DNA of 6,881 nt from Pseudofrankia asymbiotica (GTDB lineage Bacteria > Actinomycetota > Actinomycetes > Frankiales > Frankiaceae): contig NZ_MOMC01000004.1 of assembly GCF_001983105.1 (NCBI RefSeq), forward strand, positions 4,985-11,865, in the 5' to 3' direction. The notes beneath the pieces are model-generated. The model saw nothing but the letters and a program-made list of their open reading frames with translations. It did no database searches and was not told the DNA's origin. The position numbers and the translations under genes were made by a program. Every line of letters begins with the position of its first letter. Position 1 is the stretch's first letter. This document shows positions 1 through 5,636 of the stretch, one piece after another.

Positions 1-423
1 ACTGCCGTGTACCGCGCCCGAGCAGTCCGTGTAGCCGAAGAGCTTCTCCGACGCCGCCATGAACCACTTGCCCAGCGGCGGGTGCACGACGTAGCCAGGG
101 CCGACGCAGTTCTTGCTGTCCACCTCGTAGCCGTGGGTCATCAGGCCCCAGGCGTCCTTGGTGTAGTAGACCTCGTCGAAGTAGATGCCCTTCGGCTCCG
201 TCAGCCGCCAGAACCGCAGGATGCCGGCGACCAGCGTGACGGCGAACGCGGCCAGCCAGCCGGCCACCCGGTCGGATGGCATCGGTGGGCAGAGCCGGTC
301 GTGCAGCGGTCCCCGCCCGCGCCGCACACCGGCATGGTCGGCCTCGCGCGCGCGCCCCGCGGCCGAGGGCACGGCCGGGCCGGAATCGGCCAGGGTCGGA
401 TCGGCCGTCGTCGTCACGGTCAC
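1..423 (-). CDS. pmt: Pmt-type dolichyl/polyprenyl-phosphate-mannose protein mannosyltransferase, N-terminal part (truncated by window edge)
   Basis: This is the first 141 codons of an integral-membrane O-mannosyltransferase, which moves mannose from a polyprenyl-phosphate carrier to Ser/Thr of exported proteins during Sec translocation. The visible part has a basic, disordered cytoplasmic N-terminus (about residues 1-50) and a first membrane helix at about 53-71 (WLAAFAVTLVAGILRFWRL). Next comes the first extracytoplasmic loop with FDEVYYTKDAWGLM (82-95), which carries the Asp-Glu pair typical of the GT39/PMT family, and then HPPLGKW (114-120), a PMT hallmark. The rest of the protein (normally about 500-600 residues) lies beyond base 1. 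I chose GTG at 423 because TACGCT sits 6 bases upstream and no Shine-Dalgarno is visible, which suggests a leaderless start. An internal ATG at 282 (MPSDRVAGW) is the alternative. The family call is firm; the start is not. It is divergent from rsmI, an arrangement I recall as common in Actinobacteria. Confidence 0.93.
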   Translation of the reverse strand, partial: MTVTTTADPTLADSGPAVPSAAGRAREADHAGVRRGRGPLHDRLCPPMPSDRVAGWLAAFAVTLVAGILRFWRLTEPKGIYFDEVYYTKDAWGLMTHGYEVDSKNCVGPGYVVHPPLGKWFMAASEKLFGYTDCSGAVHGS

Positions 424-435
424 GCCATCAGCGTA
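424..435 (-). promoter_or_regulatory. Possible leaderless promoter (-10) for pmt
   Basis: On the minus strand TACGCT (435-430) fits the actinobacterial -10 pattern TANNNT. Six bases (GATGGC) separate it from the GTG at 423, so transcription would start at or next to the start codon. I see no Shine-Dalgarno in front of this GTG and no good -35 hexamer 16-18 bases upstream. An ATG inside the spacer (428-426) is out of frame and meets TGA after two codons. This is inferred from pattern only. Confidence 0.35.
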
Positions 436-478
436 GGTCGTCCGGGCTGAAAGACTGCGCAGTGGCCGAACGATGCAC

Positions 479-557
479 GATCATGATCTTCCCGTGTGAA
501 TCCGGAGACCTCCGGACAGATGGTCAGCCGGCCGGCTGGGATGCCCGTCCAGACGGG
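479..557. promoter_or_regulatory. Cluster of four perfect dyads in the pmt/rsmI divergent intergenic region
   Basis: Four short inverted repeats follow one another. GATCATGATC is at 479-488. TCCGGAG-AC-CTCCGGA is at 501-516, with 7-base arms and a 2-base spacer. CAGCCGGCCGGCTG is at 525-538, a 14-base perfect palindrome. CCCGTC-CA-GACGGG is at 544-557. Loops of 0-2 bases make these better candidates for protein-binding operators than for RNA hairpins. They lie between two divergent starts (423 and 593). A weak -10-like TAGGAC (559-564) follows, so the last two dyads would overlap an rsmI promoter. No regulator family is recognised, and chance palindromes are common in GC-rich DNA. Confidence 0.35.
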
Positions 558-592
558 GTAGGACCAGGCGAGACGAGACAGGGGCGACGACG

Positions 593-1648
593 ATGACCGG
601 GGTGCTGATCGTGTGCGGGGCGCCCATCGGTGACCCGCGGGACGCCAGTCCCCGACTGGCCGAGGTGCTGACGACGGCGGACGTCGTGGCCGCCGAGGAC
701 ACCCGGCGAGTCCGCCGGCTCGCGCACGCGCTCGACGTGACCATCACCGGGCGGGTCATCTCGTGCTACGACGCGGTCGAGGGCGCCAGGGCCGCCGCCC
801 TGACGGAGCAGCTGCTCGCGGGCCGGACGGTCGCGCTCATCACCGACGCCGGGATGCCCGCGGTCTCCGACCCCGGCTTCCGGGTGGTCGCGGCGGCGGC
901 CGCCGCCGGCGTGGCGGTCACCGTCGTACCCGGGCCGTCCGCGGTGACCGCGGCGCTGGCCGTGAGCGGGCTGCCGAGTGACCGGTTCACGTTCGAGGGC
1001 TTCCTGCCGCGCCGCGGCGGCGAGCGCCGCTCCCGGCTGCGCGAGCTCGGGGCCGAGCGGCGCACGATGGTCTTTCTGGAGGCTCCGCACCGGCTGGCCT
1101 CGGGCCTGGCCGACCTCGCCGCCGTCTTCGGCGCCGACCGCCCCGCGGTGCTGTGCCGGGAGCTGACCAAGACCTGGGAGGAGATCGTGCGCGGCGACCT
1201 CGGGCGGCTGGTGGGCTGGGCCACCGACGGCCGCGAGATCCGCGGCGAGCTCACCCTGGTCATCGGCGGCGCCCCCGCCGGCCCGCGCCGCCCCACCACG
1301 ACGGTCCTCACCGGCGCCGCCACCCCGTCGACGCCCGCGGACGCGGCCGGCGGGGCCGTCGCGACGGCCGCGAACGGCCAGGGCGCGGATGGGACCCGCG
1401 GCCGCTCCGTGGTCGGCGGGGCCGCCGTGGATGACGAGGATGCCGTGGACGACGACGAGCCGCTGGGGCCGCCCGCTCCCCTGACACCGGCCGAGCTCGC
1501 CGACGCGGTGGCCGGCCATGAGGCCGCCGGCCTCTCCCGTGCCGATGCCCGCCGGGCCGTCATGGCCGCCTACAACGTCTCCCGTGCCGACGTCTACGCG
1601 GCCCTTCTCGCCGCCCGCCCGAGGAACTCCACCGGCGGCTCAGCCTGA
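593..1648 (+). CDS. rsmI: 16S rRNA (cytidine(1402)-2'-O)-methyltransferase RsmI
   Basis: RsmI uses S-adenosylmethionine to 2'-O-methylate C1402 in the decoding centre of 16S rRNA. The 351-residue product begins with the SAM/tetrapyrrole-methylase fold: CGAPIGDPRDASPR (8-21), AAEDTRRVRRL (33-43), DAGMPAVSDPG (85-95), VPGPSAVTAALAVSGLP (112-128), GFLPRRGGE (136-144), FLEAPHRL (161-168) and RELTKTWEEI (189-198). The catalytic core ends near residue 225. A low-complexity Ala/Gly/Thr/Asp-rich linker (about 228-293) leads to a C-terminal helical RsmI_HTH-like domain (about 296-340). E. coli RsmI is about 286 residues, so the linker explains the extra length. ATG at 593 is supported by AGGGG (580-584) eight bases upstream. 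The stop codon forms the first bases of a tandem-repeat array. The gene is divergent from pmt and convergent with rsmA. Confidence 0.95.
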   Translation: MTGVLIVCGAPIGDPRDASPRLAEVLTTADVVAAEDTRRVRRLAHALDVTITGRVISCYDAVEGARAAALTEQLLAGRTVALITDAGMPAVSDPGFRVVAAAAAAGVAVTVVPGPSAVTAALAVSGLPSDRFTFEGFLPRRGGERRSRLRELGAERRTMVFLEAPHRLASGLADLAAVFGADRPAVLCRELTKTWEEIVRGDLGRLVGWATDGREIRGELTLVIGGAPAGPRRPTTTVLTGAATPSTPADAAGGAVATAANGQGADGTRGRSVVGGAAVDDEDAVDDDEPLGPPAPLTPAELADAVAGHEAAGLSRADARRAVMAAYNVSRADVYAALLAARPRNSTGGSA

Positions 1649-1763
1649 CAAGCCCGGGTTTCGACAAGCCCGGGTCCCGACAAGCCCGGTCCTGACAAGC
1701 CCGCTCCTGACAAGCTCGGGCACGGACAAGCTCGGGCACGGTCAGGGCGACGGTCAGGGCCGC
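1646..1763. repeat. Tandem repeat array, six 15-16 bp units plus two 12 bp units
   Basis: Six head-to-tail units carry the core GACAAGCYCG. They start at 1646, 1662, 1678, 1693, 1708 and 1724 (16, 16, 15, 15, 16 and 16 bases). Units 1-4 have GACAAGCCCG; units 5-6 have GACAAGCTCGGGCAC and are nearly identical, suggesting a recent duplication. Two shorter units, GGTCAGGGC plus three bases, follow at 1740-1751 and 1752-1763. The array begins in the TGA stop of rsmI and ends inside the last codons of rsmA, whose stop (1756-1754) falls in the final unit. CCCGGG in units 1 and 2 could pair as a hairpin, and CCTGAC can pair with downstream GTCAGG, but no T-tract follows. A terminator role is therefore only possible, not shown. 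Confidence 0.85.
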
Positions 1764-2662
1764 GCGGCGCGGGCGGCGGCCAGGCGGCAGTAGGCGGCCA
1801 CGTCGAGGGTCTCGCCGCGGGCGCCGGAGTCGACGCCGGCCGCGGCGGCGATCCGGTCGACGGCGGCGGGTGAGCCGGCCCAGCCGGCCAGCGCCGTGCG
1901 CAGCGTCTTGCGGCGCTGGGCGAACGCCGCGTCGACCGCGGCGAACACGTCGGGGCGCAGCGCGTCGGGCGCCGGCGCCGGCCGGCGGGCGAACGCCACC
2001 AGCCCGGAGTCGACGTTCGGCACCGGCCAGAACACCGACCGCGGCACCGGGCCGGCGGAACGTGCCTCCGCGTACCAGGCGAGCTTCACGCTCGGCACGC
2101 CGTACACCCGGCTGCCCGGCGGGGAGGTCAGCCGGTCAGCCACCTCCGCCTGGACCATCACCAGGCCGCGCTGGATCGAGGGGACCCGAGCCAGCAGCCC
2201 GAGCAGCAACGGCACGGCGATGTTGTACGGCAGGTTCGCCGCGAGCACGCCCGGTGCGTCCTCGGCGGCCGGTTCCGCCCCCTCCAACGCGGTCGCCCCT
2301 CCGGATGGGGACGACAGGTCGGCGGGGCCGAGCCGCAGCGCGTCCTGGGTGAGAACAGTGAGCCGCCCGGCCGTGGCGGTGCCCAGCCGGGCGGCGGCGG
2401 TCGCCGGCAGCGCCGCCGCGAGCGGCGGGTCGACCTCGACGGCGACCACCCGGCGCGCGGCGGTGAGCAGGCCGAGGGTCAGCGACCCGAGCCCTGGCCC
2501 CACCTCGAGCACCACGTCGTCCGGCCCGACGCCGGCCAGCCGTACCAGCCGGCGGACCGTGTTCGGGTCTACCAGGAAGTTCTGCCCGCGCTTCTTGGTC
2601 GGCCGCAGGTCGAGTGCCGCCGCGATCGCCCGGATGTCAGCACCAGACAGCAGCCCGCCCAC
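1754..2662 (-). CDS. rsmA: 16S rRNA (adenine(1518)-N6/adenine(1519)-N6)-dimethyltransferase RsmA (KsgA)
   Basis: RsmA dimethylates two adjacent adenosines in the 3'-terminal hairpin of 16S rRNA, a late step and checkpoint in 30S assembly; loss of this activity gives kasugamycin resistance in bacteria. From GTG 2662 the product has 302 residues: [12 protein letters not shown] (23-34), SAM motif [17 protein letters not shown] (51-66), acidic motif [11 protein letters not shown] (72-80), catalytic NLPYN (143-147), [10 protein letters not shown] (169-178), YGVPSVKL (187-194), [12 protein letters not shown] (211-222) and [12 protein letters not shown] (247-258). All expected motifs are present. 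An Ala/Gly/Ser/Glu-rich insert at about 114-138 precedes NLPYN. The start is uncertain: TTG at 2689 gives 311 residues and overlaps the tatD stop, which would suit translational coupling. GTG 2662 matches the family's usual distance to the ADIR..A segment better. Neither has a clear Shine-Dalgarno. It is probably co-transcribed with tatD. Confidence 0.94.
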   Translation of the reverse strand: MGGLLSGADIRAIAAALDLRPTKKRGQNFLVDPNTVRRLVRLAGVGPDDVVLEVGPGLGSLTLGLLTAARRVVAVEVDPPLAAALPATAAARLGTATAGRLTVLTQDALRLGPADLSSPSGGATALEGAEPAAEDAPGVLAANLPYNIAVPLLLGLLARVPSIQRGLVMVQAEVADRLTSPPGSRVYGVPSVKLAWYAEARSAGPVPRSVFWPVPNVDSGLVAFARRPAPAPDALRPDVFAAVDAAFAQRRKTLRTALAGWAGSPAAVDRIAAAAGVDSGARGETLDVAAYCRLAAARAARP

Positions 2663-2682
2663 CCGTTCGCCGATCGCATCGC

Positions 2683-3525
2683 CTACCAAGGCCCGAACAC
2701 TCGCTCGGCGGTCGTGGCGACGGTGGCGGCGAGCTCGTCGACCGGCGTGCCGCGGACCTCGGCGATCGCGCGCAGGGTCAGCGGCACCAGGTATGGCCCG
2801 TTGGGCCGGCCGCGGTAGGGCATCGGGGTCAGGAACGGCGAGTCGGTCTCGACGAGCAGCAGGTCCGCGGGCGCGACGGCCGCGGCGGCACGCAGCCCGT
2901 CGGCGTTCTTGAAGGTCACGTTTCCGGCGAAGGACATCACGTAGCCGGCGTCGGCGCACGTCTTCGCCATCTCGGCGTCGCCCGAGAACGCGTGGAAGAC
3001 GACCGTCTCCGGTGCGCCCTCCTGCGCCAGGATCCGCAGCGTGTCGGCGTGCGCCTCGCGGTCGTGGATCATCAGCGGCCGCCCGGTCTCCTTCGCGATC
3101 GCGATGTGGCGGCGGAAGCTCGCCTGCTGGGCGGCGTGCTGCTCGGGTGCGGTCCGGTAGTAGTCCAGGCCGGTCTCGCCCACGGCCCGCACCTTGGGCA
3201 GCCGGGCGAGCGCCGTGAGCTCGGCGAACGTCCGTTCGTCGACGCCGCGCGCGGCCTCGTTGGGATGGATCGCGACGGCCGCGTAGACGTCCGGGAACTG
3301 GCCCGCGACGTCGGCCTGCCAGCGACTGGTCGGCAGGTCCACCCCGACGGTGACCATCCGGCGGATACCGACGGCTCGCGCCGCCGCCACCGCCTCCGCC
3401 GGGGAGCCATCCATCAGGTCGAGGTGGCAATGACTGTCGATGATCTCGACGTCAAGCGGGTCCGGCGCGGGCGGCGGCCCGCCCTTGCGTCCCGTGTCCT
3501 TAGCGCGCGCGTTTTCGGCCGTCAC
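2683..3525 (-). CDS. tatD: TatD family metal-dependent hydrolase/deoxyribonuclease
   Basis: TatD proteins are cytoplasmic TIM-barrel metalloenzymes of the amidohydrolase superfamily with 3'-5' exonuclease activity on DNA/RNA in characterised members. The 280-residue product keeps the full metal and active-site set: DSHCHLD (H32, H34), AIHPNEA (86-92), [11 protein letters not shown] (E117), PLMIHDREA (H154), VFHAFSGD (H178) and [12 protein letters not shown] (E226, D228). A hydrophilic stretch of about 28 residues precedes the barrel, which makes it slightly longer than the 260-residue E. coli protein. I chose GTG at 3525 because AGGGG lies about 8 bases upstream; further upstream the frame stays open to 3696 but encodes nothing family-like. 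rsmA begins within about 20 bases of this stop, or overlaps it if TTG is used, so the two form a likely operon. The exact substrate cannot be read from sequence. Confidence 0.93.
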   Translation of the reverse strand: MTAENARAKDTGRKGGPPPAPDPLDVEIIDSHCHLDLMDGSPAEAVAAARAVGIRRMVTVGVDLPTSRWQADVAGQFPDVYAAVAIHPNEAARGVDERTFAELTALARLPKVRAVGETGLDYYRTAPEQHAAQQASFRRHIAIAKETGRPLMIHDREAHADTLRILAQEGAPETVVFHAFSGDAEMAKTCADAGYVMSFAGNVTFKNADGLRAAAAVAPADLLLVETDSPFLTPMPYRGRPNGPYLVPLTLRAIAEVRGTPVDELAATVATTAERVFGPW

Positions 3526-3725
3526 CGGTCCACCCCTACCAAAGACCTCACACCTACCTTCACGGGCTTGTTGGCACCCGGATACGCTGCGGCAGGACGC
3601 TGTTCGCGTAGTTCCAGATCCTATGGCTCGCGGATGGCGGTCCTCGTGTGGCCAGATCTGGGGGTCTGGCCGCCCTGCCAGCATCGGGGATGCCACTCCA
3701 TGGGTCGCTTGCTACACGGATGCCG
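3526..3725. other. Divergent intergenic region between tatD and the binding-protein-fold gene
   Basis: These 200 bases separate two divergent genes and must hold both promoters unless the plus-strand gene starts further upstream. The tatD Shine-Dalgarno lies at its left end. Visible structure includes the 10-base palindrome CCAGATCTGG (3652-3661), nested with GCCAGA (3651-3656) against TCTGGC (3665-3670). There is also a small hairpin, GCATC-GGG-GATGC (3681-3693). I see no convincing -35/-10 pair on either strand. The plus-strand frame is open from 3612, so part of this stretch would be coding if GTG 3648, ATG 3690 or ATG 3720 were the true start. Confidence 0.4.
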
Positions 3726-4832
3726 ATGACCGCTCTGAACGTCGCCCTTGTCACTCCACTCGCCGGTCCCGACGCGACGCAGGGTCTGGCGAGCGTGCGC
3801 GGGCTGACCCTGTGGGCTCGGGATGAGTATCTGCCCCCGCCGTGGACCGAGATCAGCGTGACGGCCTATGACGCCTACCCCGACCCGGCGGCGGCGATGC
3901 GGTCCGCGGTGGCCGCCAGGCCCGCGGCGATCATCGGCCCGTACGGCCGGCGCGCGGCGCTCGCCGCGGCCTCGGCGACCGACCGGGTGGTCTTCAACGC
4001 CGGTGCCCCGACCACTCGCTTCATGCGCCAGACCTACCCCAAGGTCATCAACATCGCCGCCCCGTCGTCGACCTGGCCGCGACAGGTGCTGACCCTGGTC
4101 CGGTCCGTGGACCGGACCGCTCGCAAGGCCGTCCTGCTGCTGGCGGTCGGCGACTTCGCGATCGAGGCGACGGCCAGTACGAAGGCTGCCGCCCGCTCGC
4201 TCGGGTTCGAGGTCACCACCAGCACGTTCGGCCCGGGCCAGGCCGCGATCGCGGCCAGCCGGCTGCCCACCGCCGATGTGCTGATCGTGCATGGCGACCC
4301 GGACGACGAGCTGACGGCGGCCAACGCCCTGCTGCGCCGCCCGTGGAAGGCAGCCGCCTTCTCCACCGCGGTCAGCGTCCAGGGCGCCGCCACCTTCGGC
4401 GACTCCAGCGACGGCCTCCTCGCGCCCGGCAGCTGGCTGCCGGACAGCATGGCCGAGACGACCACAGGCCCGAACGCCTGGGCGTTCACCGCCGACTTCA
4501 GCGCCCTGCACGGCACACCGCCCACGGCGACCGCCGCCTGGACGTTCGTGGCCGGGCTGATTCTCGGCGCGTGCATCCGCCGCTCCGGCAGCGCCGACGA
4601 CACCGCGGTGCTCGCCGCGGCCCGCGGCCTGGACACCACGACGCTGCTCGGCCGGTTCCGTCTCGACGAGACGACCGGCCTGCAGGTGGGCCACCAGATC
4701 CCGATCGTGCAGTGGCAGTCGGGCACGTCCTGGACGGTGTGGCCCCGGGATGGCGCACGGGCGCGGTTCGCGCATCCCCGCTGGCAGGCCCGCACGGCGA
4801 ACCCCGGCCTCACCCCGCGCCCATACCGCTGA
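3726..4832 (+). CDS. Type-1 periplasmic-binding-protein-fold protein (LivK/Peripla_BP_6-like), no signal peptide
   Basis: The 368 residues from ATG 3726 resemble substrate-binding components of branched-chain-amino-acid type ABC importers. VALVTPLAGPDA (6-17) opens the first lobe and ARPAAIIGPYGRRAALAAA (64-82) is the ligand-cleft strand-loop. FNAGAP (90-95) and YPKVINIAAPSS (104-115) follow. KAVLLLAVGDFA (134-145) begins the second lobe, DGLLAPGSWLPD (229-240) sits near the hinge, and the C-terminus has a GRFRLDETTG...IPIVQWQSG pattern (309-333) usual for this fold. There is no signal peptide, Tat motif or lipobox, whichever start is used; GTG 3648 would add 26 residues (MARSGGLAALPASG...) that also do not look exported. 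No clear Shine-Dalgarno marks any start. No permease or ATPase gene is present here. It may be a cytoplasmic sensor or a degenerate binding protein. The fold is likely; ligand and role are unknown. Confidence 0.75.
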   Translation: MTALNVALVTPLAGPDATQGLASVRGLTLWARDEYLPPPWTEISVTAYDAYPDPAAAMRSAVAARPAAIIGPYGRRAALAAASATDRVVFNAGAPTTRFMRQTYPKVINIAAPSSTWPRQVLTLVRSVDRTARKAVLLLAVGDFAIEATASTKAAARSLGFEVTTSTFGPGQAAIAASRLPTADVLIVHGDPDDELTAANALLRRPWKAAAFSTAVSVQGAATFGDSSDGLLAPGSWLPDSMAETTTGPNAWAFTADFSALHGTPPTATAAWTFVAGLILGACIRRSGSADDTAVLAAARGLDTTTLLGRFRLDETTGLQVGHQIPIVQWQSGTSWTVWPRDGARARFAHPRWQARTANPGLTPRPYR

Positions 4833-4882
4833 GGCCGCGCGGAGGCCTTGTGGCTGGAATACCGGGCGGGTGACAGGCTGAG

Positions 4883-4914
4883 CCGGCGAGGCGCCCCGCG
4901 TACGGCGCCGCCGG
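4883..4914 (+). other. GC-rich stem-loop in the 122-base gap before the DUF218 gene
   Basis: GGCGCC at 4890-4895 and GGCGCC at 4904-4909 pair across an 8-base loop. Flanking CCGGC (4883-4887) and CCGG (4911-4914) can extend the stem past a small bulge. No T-run follows, so intrinsic termination is doubtful. It could limit read-through from the upstream gene or simply reflect base composition. Confidence 0.3.
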
Positions 4915-4954
4915 GAGCGAAGATCGGCCGAGGGCCGCGCGGCGGGAGGTTTCG

Positions 4955-5569
4955 ATGGCGACAGAGTCCGCCGCGTCGCCGGCTCCGCCCGCCACGGGTC
5001 GCGCCCCCGCGGAACGCGGACCTCTGGGGCAGGCCGGCCCCGGCGGGCTGCGCCGGCGTCGGCTGCTGCGCAGCGCCGCCGGGCTGCTCGCGGTCGCGTT
5101 CATCCTGACCACGGCGAAGCTGTTCGTGTTCCCGAAACGGGACGTGCCGGCCCCCGTCGACGCGATCGTGATGTTCGCCGGCGGCCCCGGGCGCCTGGAG
5201 CTCGCCGTGTCGCTCGCCCGCTATGGGTATGCCCCGGTGCTCGCGGTCTCCCAGCCGAACCCGGACAGCATCTGCCCGCCGGACACGATCCCGGCGGTCG
5301 AGGTCATCTGCTTCCACCCCCAGCCGCTGACCACCCAGGGTGAGTCGCGCTGGGTGGGCGCGGCGGCGGCGGCCCGCGGCTGGCGGTCCATCATCGTGAT
5401 CACGTCGACGACGCAGGACAGCCGGGCGCGGCTGCGGCTGGGCCGCTGCTATGACGGCCACGTCAGGATCATCCCTGTCGACCCGCCGAACCGGGCCACC
5501 TGGGCCTACATGATCACCTACGAATGGGCCGCGATGGTCAAGGCCCTCGTCCTCCAGCGCGGCTGCTGA
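4955..5569 (+). CDS. Membrane-anchored YdcF/SanA-like protein (DUF218)
   Basis: The 204-residue product has a Pro/Ala-rich, then Arg-rich (RRRR at 33-36) cytoplasmic N-terminus and one membrane helix at about 40-58 (SAAGLLAVAFILTTAKLFV). An extracytoplasmic DUF218 domain follows: DAIVMFAGGPGRLELAVSLA (69-88), RYGYAPVLAVS (89-99), a Cys-containing segment with C107 and VEVICFHP (115-122), TTQGESRWV (126-134), RGWRSIIVITS (141-151), RARLRLGRCY (157-166) and VRIIPVD (170-176). E. coli SanA, of the same superfamily, affects envelope permeability; no reaction is assigned with confidence. The position usually occupied by His in the S-x-x-H-x-x-R motif appears to be Gln154. GGAGGT (4945-4950) lies four bases before ATG 4955, the best ribosome-binding site in the window. 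It follows the binding-protein-fold gene on the same strand. Confidence 0.82.
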   Translation: MATESAASPAPPATGRAPAERGPLGQAGPGGLRRRRLLRSAAGLLAVAFILTTAKLFVFPKRDVPAPVDAIVMFAGGPGRLELAVSLARYGYAPVLAVSQPNPDSICPPDTIPAVEVICFHPQPLTTQGESRWVGAAAAARGWRSIIVITSTTQDSRARLRLGRCYDGHVRIIPVDPPNRATWAYMITYEWAAMVKALVLQRGC

Positions 5570-5590
5570 CCGCCGCGGCGCGCCCTTCCA

Positions 5591-5625
5591 CCCGCCGCTG
5601 CCCGCGGCGCGCTGCCCGCGGCGGG
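5591..5625. terminator. Possible bidirectional terminator hairpin between the DUF218 gene and trpS
   Basis: CCCGCCGC (5591-5598) and GCGGCGGG (5618-5625) form a perfect 8-base-pair stem in the 67-base convergent gap, with a 19-base GC-rich loop. No T-tract follows on either strand, so a classical intrinsic terminator is not proven; actinobacterial terminators often lack one. The same stretch contains a 13-base direct repeat. Confidence 0.4.
5597..5623. repeat. 13-base tandem direct repeat
   Basis: GCTGCCCGCGGCG occurs at 5597-5609 and again at 5611-5623, one base apart. It sits between the stops of the DUF218 gene (5569) and trpS (5637). The copies are identical, which suggests a recent slippage duplication. 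Confidence 0.8.
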
Positions 5626-5636
5626 TCGCCTGCTGG

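Noticed and set aside
524..1519. Long open frame on the minus strand opposite rsmI
   Set aside because: It is antisense to a clear RsmI, its translation is Arg/Gly/Pro-rich with no motif, and long antisense frames are routine in GC-rich coding DNA.
1646..1763. CRISPR array
   Set aside because: The units are contiguous 15-16 base tandem copies without unique spacers of 30 or so bases, and no cas genes are nearby.
1518..1793. Small plus-strand protein with repeated Asp-Lys-Pro/Thr-Ser-Pro words over the tandem repeats
   Set aside because: Most of the frame is out-of-phase rsmI, and the repeat periods of 15 and 16 change the frame between units, so a coding repeat is unlikely.
1896..2912. Plus-strand open frame opposite rsmA and tatD
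   Set aside because: Its Ser/Arg/Thr-rich translation shows no domain and it crosses the boundary between two well-supported minus-strand genes.
2690..3430. N-terminal extension of the rsmA frame to an ATG at 3430
   Set aside because: This would overlap all of tatD in another frame and give a composition-driven Arg/Gly-rich extension; RsmA homologues start near 2662-2689.
3526..3725. tRNA or riboswitch in the tatD upstream gap
   Set aside because: No cloverleaf arms, GGTTCGA-type T-loop or known aptamer core can be traced; only short isolated dyads are present.
3621..5461. Two long minus-strand open frames opposite the binding-protein-fold and DUF218 genes (3621-4775 and 4034-5461)
   Set aside because: They overlap each other and the plus-strand genes, have low-complexity basic translations, and lack recognisable domains. 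The plus-strand frames show clear family patterns.
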